Below are positions 12,201 to 19,500 of a stretch of DNA of 24,706 nucleotides, one piece after another; position 1 is the first letter of the stretch, and the number at the start of each line of letters is the position of its first letter. Source of the stretch: DATECU01 sp035286745 (GTDB taxonomy: Bacteria; Acidobacteriota; Vicinamibacteria; Fen-336). The stretch lies in contig DATECU010000249.1 of the NCBI GenBank assembly GCA_035286745.1, positions 1 through 24,706 on the forward strand, written 5' to 3'. The position numbers were made by a program, and so were the translations under genes. The notes below the pieces were generated by a model. The model had not been told where the DNA came from and ran no database searches. It saw nothing but the letters and a program-made list of their open reading frames with translations.

Positions 12201-12284
12201 CAGGCTCTTCCAGTAGCGACGGCCGCCGCTTCCCGCCAGGCGCCGTCTCACCATGCTCAGGTCGACGAAGCTCTCTTGGCTCAT
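9222..12284 (-). CDS. actB: Alternative Complex III iron-sulfur subunit ActB (molybdopterin-oxidoreductase-like plus 4Fe-4S domain)
   Basis: A 1020-residue fusion of a molybdoenzyme-like domain (about 90-740), which in ACIII lacks the cofactor, and a ferredoxin-type domain. The latter has four cluster motifs: CVGCNACVVAC (from 777), CMHCENAPCEVVC (832), the three-Cys CVGTRYCSNNC (864) and CTYC...ACQSVC (913-947). Fifteen cysteines fit three [4Fe-4S] and one [3Fe-4S]. It passes electrons from quinol to the ACIII cytochromes on the outer face of the inner membrane. The Tat motif RREFLRIMG sits near residue 57, after a long N-terminal extension with YWKSLEELAATPGF, and is followed by the lipobox LTAC (near 76). 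This matches the known extended-Tat family. ATG 12282-12284 overlaps actA; an ATG 18 bases earlier is less likely. Confidence 0.95.
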
Positions 12285-12931
12285 CGGTGACAGGTCGAGC
12301 AACTGGTGCGAGGCTTGGCGTCGTACAGCTTCACGAGCTGCTTCCCCAGTTCGAGCTGATTGGCGGGAGGCTGGTAGGCCGCGTTATACACTTCCCCTTT
12401 CGGTCTCAGGAAACGCTCGGGCGCTCGATGGCATTCCAGGCACCACTCCATGAGCAGCGAGGTTTCCTGGGAGAGAAGCGGCATCAAGTCCACTCGGCCG
12501 TGGCAGGTCGAGCATCCCACGCCCTTGTTCACGTGGGCGCTATGGTCGAAGTAGACGAATTCGGGCAGGTCGTACACCCGAACCCACTGCAGCGAGTTGC
12601 CGGTCCGGAAGCTGGCGCGCACCGGTTCCAGGGCCGGACTGTCGGCCCAGATCTGGGAGTGGCAGTTCATGCAGGTCTTGGTGGGCGGGATCCCCGCCAC
12701 CGCAGAGGTCTCGACCGCGGTGTGGCAGTATCGGCAGTCGATGCCCATGCCGCCCACGTGATGCTGGTGGCTGAAGGGCACCGGCTGTTCTCGAGCCACC
12801 CCCTGGCGGGTCGCATAGGGCGACCGACTGACCGCCATCACCAGGCCCACGCCCCCGCCGGCCCCCAGCAGGCCGATGGCCAGGCTCGCGCGAGCGAGCG
12901 TGTTCATGCTCCGGTGAAAGACCTGCGACAT
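12281..12931 (-). CDS. actA: Alternative Complex III pentaheme cytochrome c ActA
   Basis: 216 residues with five CxxCH heme motifs: CRYCH (66-70), CMNCH (87-91), CSTCH (140-144), CLECH (164-168) and CSTCH (211-215, ending at the penultimate residue). One N-terminal hydrophobic segment (about 14-34) acts as a membrane anchor or uncleaved signal. ActA is the pentaheme electron-transfer subunit of ACIII and the first gene of the operon. ATG 12929-12931 is preceded by GAGGGAGAAG at a normal distance, and a promoter lies about 50 bases upstream. The stop overlaps actB by ATGA. Confidence 0.95.
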   Translation of the reverse strand: MSQVFHRSMNTLARASLAIGLLGAGGGVGLVMAVSRSPYATRQGVAREQPVPFSHQHHVGGMGIDCRYCHTAVETSAVAGIPPTKTCMNCHSQIWADSPALEPVRASFRTGNSLQWVRVYDLPEFVYFDHSAHVNKGVGCSTCHGRVDLMPLLSQETSLLMEWCLECHRAPERFLRPKGEVYNAAYQPPANQLELGKQLVKLYDAKPRTSCSTCHR

Positions 12932-12940
12932 CGCGCGCGG

Positions 12941-12950
12941 CTTCTCCCTC
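12941..12950 (-). promoter_or_regulatory. Ribosome binding site of actA
   Basis: GAGGGAGAAG on the minus strand, 9 bases before the actA ATG. It is one of the clear Shine-Dalgarno sites here, in contrast with several neighbouring genes that lack one. Confidence 0.65.
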
Positions 12951-12978
12951 AGGAATCCAGTTGTTTACGGAAGGCGCG

Positions 12979-13008
12979 AGGATACGACAGCCTGGGAGGG
13001 GTCGTCAA
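12979..13008 (-). promoter_or_regulatory. Sigma70-like promoter of the ACIII-oxidase operon
   Basis: On the minus strand TTGACG (13003-13008) and TATCCT (12979-12984) are separated by 18 bases. They lie in the 132-base gap between the upp stop and actA, giving a leader of about 40 bases. It is the only plausible promoter seen for the whole twelve-gene operon; read-through from upp is also possible. Confidence 0.6.
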
Positions 13009-13048
13009 GCCAGGCGGAATCCGTATCAAATCGCCGGCGAACCTGACA

Positions 13049-13063
13049 CTCGCCAAACGCGAG
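13049..13063 (-). terminator. Short hairpin directly after upp, possible weak terminator
   Basis: CTCGC/GCGAG with a five-base loop starts immediately after the upp stop codon. The stem is short and there is no U-tract, so any intrinsic termination would be weak. Confidence 0.3.
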
Positions 13064-13684
13064 CTAGGTGCCGAAGAGCCGGTCCCCGAAATCGCCCAGG
13101 CCGGGCAAGATGTACTTCTTGTCGTTGAGCGCTCGGTCCAGGGCGGCGGTGAAGATGAGGGAGTCGGGAGCGACCTTCTCCAGGTGCGCGACCCCCTCCG
13201 GGGCGGCCACGATGGAGAGCAACCGCACCTGCTTCGCCCCCAGCCCGCGCAGCCCGTCGATGGCCATGGCCGCGGACCCGCCGGTGGCCAGCATGGGATC
13301 GAGCAGGAACACCACCGCCCCCTCCAGGTCCTTGGGCACCTTCTCGTAGTAGCGCCGGGCCACCGCCGTCTCCTCGTTGCGCTCCAGACCGAAGTAGCCG
13401 ACCTGGGCCGAGGGCACCAGCTCCAGAAAGGCATCGAGCATGCCCAGGCCGGCGCGGAGCACCGGCACCGCCACCACCCGCGAGCCCAGCCGCTTCACGG
13501 CGGCTCTCTCCAGAGGCGTCTCCACCCAGGTCTCCGCGAGGGCGAGATCACGGGTCGCCTCCACGGCCAGGAGCAGGCTCACCCGCCGTGCCAACTGGCG
13601 GAACACGTCGCAGGGTGTGACCCGGGCCCTGAGAGCGGCCAGCACGTCTTCCACCAGCGGGTGACGAACGATGTGCAATGCCAT
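13064..13684 (-). CDS. upp: Uracil phosphoribosyltransferase
   Basis: A 206-residue cytosolic enzyme of pyrimidine salvage, converting uracil and PRPP to UMP. The PRPP-binding loop LLDPMLATGGSA (128-138) and the C-terminal uracil-binding motif YILPGLGDFGDRLFGT are intact. Length is normal for Upp (about 208). ATG 13682-13684 gives the canonical start HIVRHPLVEDVL; open frame upstream of it is shadow. A TATGAT box ends 9 bases before the ATG and no Shine-Dalgarno sequence is visible, so the mRNA is probably leaderless or nearly so. It is divergent from the DUF507 pair and lies upstream of actA on the same strand. Confidence 0.95.
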   Translation of the reverse strand: MALHIVRHPLVEDVLAALRARVTPCDVFRQLARRVSLLLAVEATRDLALAETWVETPLERAAVKRLGSRVVAVPVLRAGLGMLDAFLELVPSAQVGYFGLERNEETAVARRYYEKVPKDLEGAVVFLLDPMLATGGSAAMAIDGLRGLGAKQVRLLSIVAAPEGVAHLEKVAPDSLIFTAALDRALNDKKYILPGLGDFGDRLFGT

Positions 13685-13693
13685 GACCGCCGG

Positions 13694-13699
13694 ATCATA
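13694..13699 (-). promoter_or_regulatory. -10 box of upp, probable leaderless start
   Basis: TATGAT on the minus strand, followed by CCGGCGGTC and then the upp ATG. The expected transcription start falls within a few bases of the start codon. No convincing -35 element is seen. The same box recurs at 22660 and 24523. Confidence 0.5.
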
Positions 13700-13791
13700 C
13701 ACCGATGAGCGCAGGAGGCGGCGCGAAAACCCAGCAATGCCGGCAAGGCCCGCCAACGCCGGCCCGAAGAGACTTCGCCTCCCGCCGGAGC

Positions 13792-13797
13792 TATACT
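13792..13797 (+). promoter_or_regulatory. -10 box of the DUF507 pair, probable leaderless start
   Basis: TATACT is followed by seven bases and then the GTG at 13805, which puts the expected transcription start at the start codon. CCGGAG at 13785-13790 overlaps the -35/-10 spacer and is too far from the GTG to be a good ribosome binding site. Confidence 0.5.
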
Positions 13798-13804
13798 TTG
13801 GCCC

Positions 13805-14083
13805 GTGCGTCTCACGCCCGACGAGATCGAGTTCATCGCCCGCAAGATCGTGAAGACCCTGGTGGCCGAGCAGAGGATCGAGACTGAGTCCGAGCCCCAG
13901 CTCATCGAGGGCCTGGCCAAGGTCATCACCGAGGAGTTCCAGGTCGAGGACCGCCTCAACGAAGAGGTCCGCGAGGTGCTGCTCCAGCACACCTCGGAGA
14001 TGGAGCGCTCCAACATCACCTACACCGAGATGTTCAAGATGGTGAAGCGCAAGCTGGCCCGGGAGAAGGGCATCGTCCTGTGA
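13805..14083 (+). CDS. DUF507 family protein, first of a tandem pair
   Basis: A 92-residue acidic, helical protein of DUF507. The N-terminus LTPDEIEFIARKIVKTL and the C-terminal IVL after a Lys/Arg/Glu-rich stretch are typical. Its function is unknown. The GTG at 13805 gives the canonical RL-(S/T)-x-(D/E)-(K/E)-I start and sits seven bases after TATACT, suggesting a leaderless mRNA. The stop overlaps the next gene by GTGA, so the two are co-translated and may form a heterodimer (inference). It is divergent from upp. Confidence 0.85.
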   Translation: MRLTPDEIEFIARKIVKTLVAEQRIETESEPQLIEGLAKVITEEFQVEDRLNEEVREVLLQHTSEMERSNITYTEMFKMVKRKLAREKGIVL

Positions 14084-14364
14084 GGCTCTCCCGCGACAAG
14101 ATCGTCCGCATCTCCCATCTGGTCCTCAACCACATGAACCAGGATGAGGACGTGGAGTTCTTCGCCGATCCTCAGGAGATCCGCCAGCAGATCGTCCACC
14201 TGATCTCGGAGGAGATGAAGGTGGACGAGGCCATCGATGCCCTGGTGCGGCGCAAGATCGAGAGCCAGAAGCGCACCATCGTCGAGGGCTCCGACGAGTG
14301 GGACGTTGTCTACCGCAAGTACTACGAAGAGGAAACCGCCAGACACCGCAAGGTGATGCCGTAG
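14080..14364 (+). CDS. DUF507 family protein, second of a tandem pair
   Basis: A 94-residue paralogue of the preceding gene: MRLSRDKIVRISHLVLNHM and FADPQEIRQQIVHLISEEMK are classic DUF507 sequence. It ends with a charged helix (KRTIVEGSDEWDVVYRKYYEEE). The GTG at 14080 overlaps the preceding TGA, and GGGAGAAGGG lies about nine bases upstream inside the first gene. The two copies have diverged well beyond recent duplication. No catalytic residues stand out. It converges on the YyaL-like gene with a 24-base gap. Confidence 0.88.
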   Translation: MRLSRDKIVRISHLVLNHMNQDEDVEFFADPQEIRQQIVHLISEEMKVDEAIDALVRRKIESQKRTIVEGSDEWDVVYRKYYEEETARHRKVMP

Positions 14365-14388
14365 CCTCCCGCTCGCCGGACGCCTAGC

Positions 14389-16302
14389 CTAACGCACTAC
14401 CGAGAGCGGCGCGTCCAGCACCACGCTGTCCGGAGCTTCACAGGCCTTGGCTCCGCAAGGCTGGAAGCGCACCCGGACCCTGACCCGGCGTTCGCCGGGC
14501 TTCACGGCGGCGCGGTAGCGCGCCCCAACCACGATCACGTTCTCGCCGGCAAGAGCACCAAACTCGGCACCGCCCAGGCCTTGCCGGACCCGCTGCGGCA
14601 GCGGGAAGCGAGCCGGTGCCAGATCCAGGTCGAGGTCGGGCACGCTCACCGCCAGGCCCAGCAGACCCTTGAGCCCCGGATCGGGGGCGGCCACCCGCCA
14701 GCCGGCCTCCACGGCCATCGTTATCCGCAGCTCGAAAGCCTGGCCGGGCTTCACCGCGGCGGGCCGGGCCGTCACCGCGAACCGCACCGGCCCCGCGGAG
14801 GCCTGGGCCGGGTACTGGGAAGCCGCCAGAGCAGGCTGGGCGGGGCGGCCCAGGCTCTCGCCCAGCGCAGCGGCCAGCGACGAGAGGCCCCGAGGTGCCC
14901 GCTCCAGGTCGCCGGCAAACGCCTCCAGAGTGCGCCGCGCCAGTCCCGCATAACGAGTTTCACCGACGAGCCGGGCCAGTCGCAGCAGCACCGACGCCAT
15001 CACCCCGTTCCCTGAGGGAAGCGGGCCGTCGAAGGCGGTGCGGGGACGAACCGGCAAGGGTCCGTGGGCGGCGTCGGTCGTGAAGAAGCCACCCCCTCCG
15101 GCGTCGAAGAAACGGGCGATGGCGGCGTCGGCCAGCCGCTGGGCCGCCGCCAGCCAGGGCTGCTCCCCGGTGGCTTGGTGGAGGTCGAGGAAGCCCTGAG
15201 CCAGGAAGGCGTAGTCCTCCAGGAAGGCCGAATCCCTGGGGGCACTCTCCCGCGCCGAACGAGCGAGGTTGTCCACACCTCCCAGCCGATCCAAGAGCGC
15301 ACCGGCCGCGGTCCGCGCCAGTCTGAGGTCCGAGGGCCGCTCCAGCACCTGGCCGGAGGCGGCCAGCGCGGAGATGGCGAGGCCGTTCCAGGCCGCGATG
15401 GCACGGTCGTCGCCGGCGGCGGCGCGAAACGGGCCCTCGGGCGTGACCAGCTTGGCCATTCGTTCGGCGAGGCGCTGGGCCGGCCCCAGGTGGGAGAGGT
15501 CTCCGCTCACCTCCTGACCGCGGGCCAGCGCGGTGAGGCCGAGGGCCAGCTCGGCCAAGGTCTCGGGTTCGGCTCTCCCGGCAAGCTGGGCCAGGGCGCG
15601 ATCGAGCTGCTGCTTCACCTTGGGATGGTCCGTGCGAGACGCCTCTTCGACCAGGAACAACGCGCCCGGCGTGGGATCGACCGCCTCCGCCAGGCCGATG
15701 AGGGCTCGCTCCAGAACCTCGGGTCCCAGCGCGTGCCGTGGCGGGCTCGGCCGCTGCCCGGCGCGCAGGGTCTCCGTTAAGTGAGTCGCCCGCTCCTCGG
15801 CTTGGGGACGTTCACTCCGGAACAGCCCGCCGCGTTCCAGGAGCAGGCTGCGGGTTTCCGGCGGCGAGCCCAACCGCCACAACCCGAAGGGCCGACTGTC
15901 TGGAATCAGAAGAACCAGCAGCGGATAGCGCGGCCCCGCCTCCTCGGCGTCGGGGAGGGCCGGGTCCCTCCCCTCGGCATCCGCCAGCATGGAGAACAGG
16001 TCATCGAGGTCGGGCCGATCCAGGCGTTCGGCGCGAATGAGCACCCAGTCGAGGCCCAGCGCCTGCACCGAGGCTGGGCTCGAGCCAAGAGCCGCCTCGC
16101 GGACCCGACAGGCCTCGCAGGCGTCATCGACCAGCAGCAGCAGAACCGGGCGGTTCTCGCGACGGGCCTGGTCGAACGCCTCTCGACCCCACGACCGCCA
16201 GACGAGACCGGCTGGAGGGTCACCGGCCAGGCTACTGCCGGGAAGCGGACCGCCCAGCAGGAAGCAGGTTGTCAGGAGGAGACGGAGATCGCGGTTGGCC
16301 AC
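14389..16302 (-). CDS. Exported YyaL/SPATA20-like protein with thioredoxin fold and DsbD-N-like C-terminus
   Basis: 637 residues. An N-terminal signal peptide (about 1-27) precedes a thioredoxin-like domain with a CEAC motif (C62, C65), in the place of the CHWCH of cytosolic COG1331 proteins. The middle is the six-hairpin glycosidase-like part of that family: AAWNGLAISALA, FLEDYAFLAQGFLDLHQATG and PLPSGNGVMASVLLRLARL. The last 120 residues resemble the N-terminal domain of DsbD (PF11412 type), with CGAKAC (C616, C621) in the position of the DsbD-N cysteine pair. It probably works outside the cytoplasm in thiol-disulfide chemistry, possibly on a sugar-related or cytochrome target (inference). 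The start is GTG at 16300-16302, five bases after TAGAAT; no Shine-Dalgarno sequence. Confidence 0.75.
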   Translation of the reverse strand: MANRDLRLLLTTCFLLGGPLPGSSLAGDPPAGLVWRSWGREAFDQARRENRPVLLLLVDDACEACRVREAALGSSPASVQALGLDWVLIRAERLDRPDLDDLFSMLADAEGRDPALPDAEEAGPRYPLLVLLIPDSRPFGLWRLGSPPETRSLLLERGGLFRSERPQAEERATHLTETLRAGQRPSPPRHALGPEVLERALIGLAEAVDPTPGALFLVEEASRTDHPKVKQQLDRALAQLAGRAEPETLAELALGLTALARGQEVSGDLSHLGPAQRLAERMAKLVTPEGPFRAAAGDDRAIAAWNGLAISALAASGQVLERPSDLRLARTAAGALLDRLGGVDNLARSARESAPRDSAFLEDYAFLAQGFLDLHQATGEQPWLAAAQRLADAAIARFFDAGGGGFFTTDAAHGPLPVRPRTAFDGPLPSGNGVMASVLLRLARLVGETRYAGLARRTLEAFAGDLERAPRGLSSLAAALGESLGRPAQPALAASQYPAQASAGPVRFAVTARPAAVKPGQAFELRITMAVEAGWRVAAPDPGLKGLLGLAVSVPDLDLDLAPARFPLPQRVRQGLGGAEFGALAGENVIVVGARYRAAVKPGERRVRVRVRFQPCGAKACEAPDSVVLDAPLSVVR

Positions 16303-16307
16303 GGGGC

Positions 16308-16313
16308 ATTCTA
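16308..16313 (-). promoter_or_regulatory. -10-like box of the YyaL-like gene
   Basis: TAGAAT on the minus strand, five bases before the GTG start. The spacing is like that of the other leaderless-looking genes in the window. No good -35 is seen at 16-18 bases. Confidence 0.35.
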
Positions 16314-16493
16314 GCCGCCCCAGGGTCCTTGAGGCGTCAGCGCTGCGAGGGCCGGGGAGCGCTCAGCAACGTCAGCAGGCACAGTGCGACCGGTTCGCTC
16401 TCCACAGCCTCGGACGCCATCCGTCGCTGACCGCTGAGTGCCGGCCGCTGATCGCCCGGGTCCGGGCCTCGCGAGTCGCGCCCGTCCGCAGCC

Positions 16494-16522
16494 TTGACAC
16501 GCCTCGGCCCGGGGCCTAGCCT
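16494..16522 (+). promoter_or_regulatory. Canonical sigma70 promoter of the GH92-GH47 gene
   Basis: TTGACA (16494-16499), 17 bases, TAGCCT (16517-16522). The predicted start near 16529 gives a leader of about 45 bases ending in GGAGG (16563-16567) six bases before the ATG. An imperfect 17-base palindrome (16503-16519, CTCGGCCCGGGGCCTAG) fills the spacer and touches the -10 box, a possible operator. The rest of the 271-base gap to the divergent YyaL-like gene shows no further feature. Confidence 0.65.
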
Positions 16523-16573
16523 GCCCTCGGCTCGCACTCGGGATACGGCGGGCCGTTCCCCTGGAGGCAGGCC

Positions 16574-19500
16574 ATGACCAAGCTCCATCCCACCGGCGAC
16601 TCCCTGCGCATGGGCGTGGCGGGGATCGCCCTGCTGCTGGCGGCGCAGCCTCCCCTCAAGGCTCAGGCCCCGCCGGCGTCCGGCCCAGGCAGCCCGGCGC
16701 CTTACGATGACGTCAACCCCTTCATCGGAACGGGAGGAGAGGGCCACACCTACCCCGGCGCCACCGTCCCCTTCGGCATGGTGCAGCTCAGTCCGGAAAC
16801 CGACGTCCGCTACTTCCGCGAGAGCTTCCCCTGGGCTGCCGGCTATCGCCACAGCGACTCCACCATCTTGGGCTTCGCCCACACTCACTTCAGCGGCACC
16901 GGGCACTCCGATCTGGGAGATGTCCTGGTCATGCCTACCGTCGGCCCCTTGCAGCTCGAGCCGGGGTCCGCCGACAACCCCGACGCCGGCTACCGCTCAC
17001 GCTTCTCCCACGACCAGGAGAGCGCCAGCCCCGGCTACTACTCCGTCTTGCTCCAAGACCATGCCATCAAGGCGGAGCTGACGGCCACCAACCGGGTGGG
17101 TGTCCATCGTTATACGTTTCCCGAGAGCCGCGACGCCCACCTGATCCTCGACTTGGTGAGCAGCATCTACAACTACGACGGCAAGGTCCTGTGGTCCGAG
17201 ATCCGGGTCGAGAGCGATCGGCTGGTCACCGGCTTTCGCCAGACCAAGGGCTGGGCTCCCAACCGCCACCTCTACTTCGCCCTCGAGTTCTCGAAGCCCT
17301 TCTCATCCTATGGCCTGGTCAACGAGGCCGAGGAGCACTACCGCGGTTTCGGCAGGACCGGCCGCCTGCTCGAAAACTACCCCCAGGCCGCGGGACGGAA
17401 GCTGAAGGCCTACTTCAACTTCAGCACCCAACGAGATGAGCCGATGCTGGTCAAGGTCGCTCTCTCCTCGGTGGGGATCGACGGAGCCCTCAAGAACCTC
17501 CGGGCCGAGGTCCCCGGCTGGGATTTCGAGGGCGTGAAGCAGGCGGCCAAGGCGGCCTGGAGCCGTGAGCTCGGCAAGATCGCGGTAGAGGGCGAACAGA
17601 AAGAGCGACAGATCTTCTACACCGCGCTTTACCACACCATGCTGGCGCCCGTCACCTACATGGACGTGGACGGCCGCTACCGGGGCGCCGACCAGGCCAT
17701 TCACCAGGCGCAGGGCTTCACCAACTACCACATCTTCTCGTTGTGGGACACCTACCGAGCTGCCCATCCGTTATTCACCATTCTTCACCCCCAGCGTAAC
17801 GGCGAGATGATCCGATCCATGCTGGCCCACCGCGAGCAGAGCGTCCACGGCATCCTGCCTGTCTGGTCCTTCGGGTCGCAGGAGACCTGGTGCATGATCG
17901 GTTACCACGCGGTGTCGGTGATAGCCGACGCCTTCCTGAAGGGCATCACGAACTTCGATGCCACGGCCGCTTTCGAAGCGATGAAGGCCAGCGCCACCTA
18001 TCGCGCCTATGGCGGGCTGGACGGCTACCTGAGGTACGGGTACGTCCCCGTGGACCAGGAGAAGGAGGCGGCATCGAAGACGCTGGAGTACGCGTATGAC
18101 GATTGGACCATCGCCCAGATGGCCAGAGCGTTGGGTCGCCAGGACGATCACCGGCGGTTCCTCCAGCGGGCGGGCAGCTTCCGCAATATCTTCGATCCCG
18201 CCACCGGCTTCATGCGGGCCAAGAAGACCGACGGTTCGTTCCGTGAGCCCTTTGACCCCGTCTACGCGCAGTACGGCAGCGACTACACCGAGGGCAACGC
18301 CTGGCAGTACTCCTGGTACGTCCCCCACGACGTGCAGGGGCTGATCGACCTCCTGGGGGGCCCGGACCGCTTCGTGGCCCGCCTGGACCAGCTCTTCACC
18401 CTCCAAGTCAGCGAGGAGAAGTACAAGCACGTCGAGGACATCTCGGGCCTGATCGGCCAGTACGCTCACGGCAACGAACCCAGCCAGCACATCGCCTACC
18501 TCTACAGCTACGCCGGCCAGCCGTGGAGAACCCAGGAGCGGGTTCGGCAGATCATGACCACCCTCTTCGACAACACGCCGGAAGGCATCAGCGGCAACGA
18601 GGACTGCGGCCAGATGTCGGCCTGGTACATCTTCGGCGCCCTGGGTTTTTACCCGGTGAGCCCGGGAAGCCTGGAGTATGCGATCGGGGCCCCCCAGCTT
18701 CAGCGGGCGGCGATCGACCTCGGCAACGGGAAGACGTTCACGATGCGGGCCGAGAACCTCTCGACCGCCAACCTCTACATCCAGTCGGCGACCCTCAACG
18801 GACAGCCTTACGGCAAGGCCTACCTTCGCCACCAAGACATCATGGCGGGCGGAACCCTGAGCTTCGTGATGGGGCCGGCGCCCAATCGGTCCTGGGCGAG
18901 CGCCCCGGAGAGCGCACCCTATTCGATGAGCCGGACCCGGGGAGCGACGCCGCCCGCCGCGGCAACAGCCGCCCCCCCGGTCGCGGCCGGCCCTCCACTG
19001 GCCGTCCCGCCTGTCGCCACGGCGCAGCCTGCCCCGCCCTCGACCAAGCCGACCCTCGTGCCTTCCGTCAGGCCGGAGCCCCTCAATCGGCTGGCGCTCG
19101 CCGCTTCGGTCCGCGACGAGTTCCTCCACTCCTGGCAGGGCTACAAGCGCCATGCGTGGGGCCACGATGAGCTCAAGCCAGTGACCCGCACGCCTCACGA
19201 TTGGTATGGCGAGACCTTGCACATGACGCCGGTGGACGCTCTGGACACCATGCTCATCATGGGGCTCACCGAGGAGGCGGATCGGACCCGGGATTTCCTG
19301 GCCGAGAACCTGTCGTTCGACAAGGACGTCACGGTCAAGAACTTCGAGATCACCATCCGGCTGCTCGGGGGCCTCCTCTCCGCCTACCAGATGACGGAAG
19401 ACCGGCGTCTTCTCGCCCTGGCCGAGGACCTGGGGACGCGCCTGCTGCCGGCCTTCGACTCCCCCACCGGCATGCCCTACATGTACGTGAACCTCAAGAC

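Noticed and set aside
12285..12302. Earlier ATG for actB adding MLDLSP
   Set aside because: The ATG at 12282-12284 makes the ATGA overlap with actA that is the rule in this operon, and the extra residues are not needed.
13765..13777. CGAAG/CTTCG hairpin in the upp-DUF507 divergent region
   Set aside because: The stem is only five base pairs, and chance hairpins of this size are common here; no operator can be claimed.
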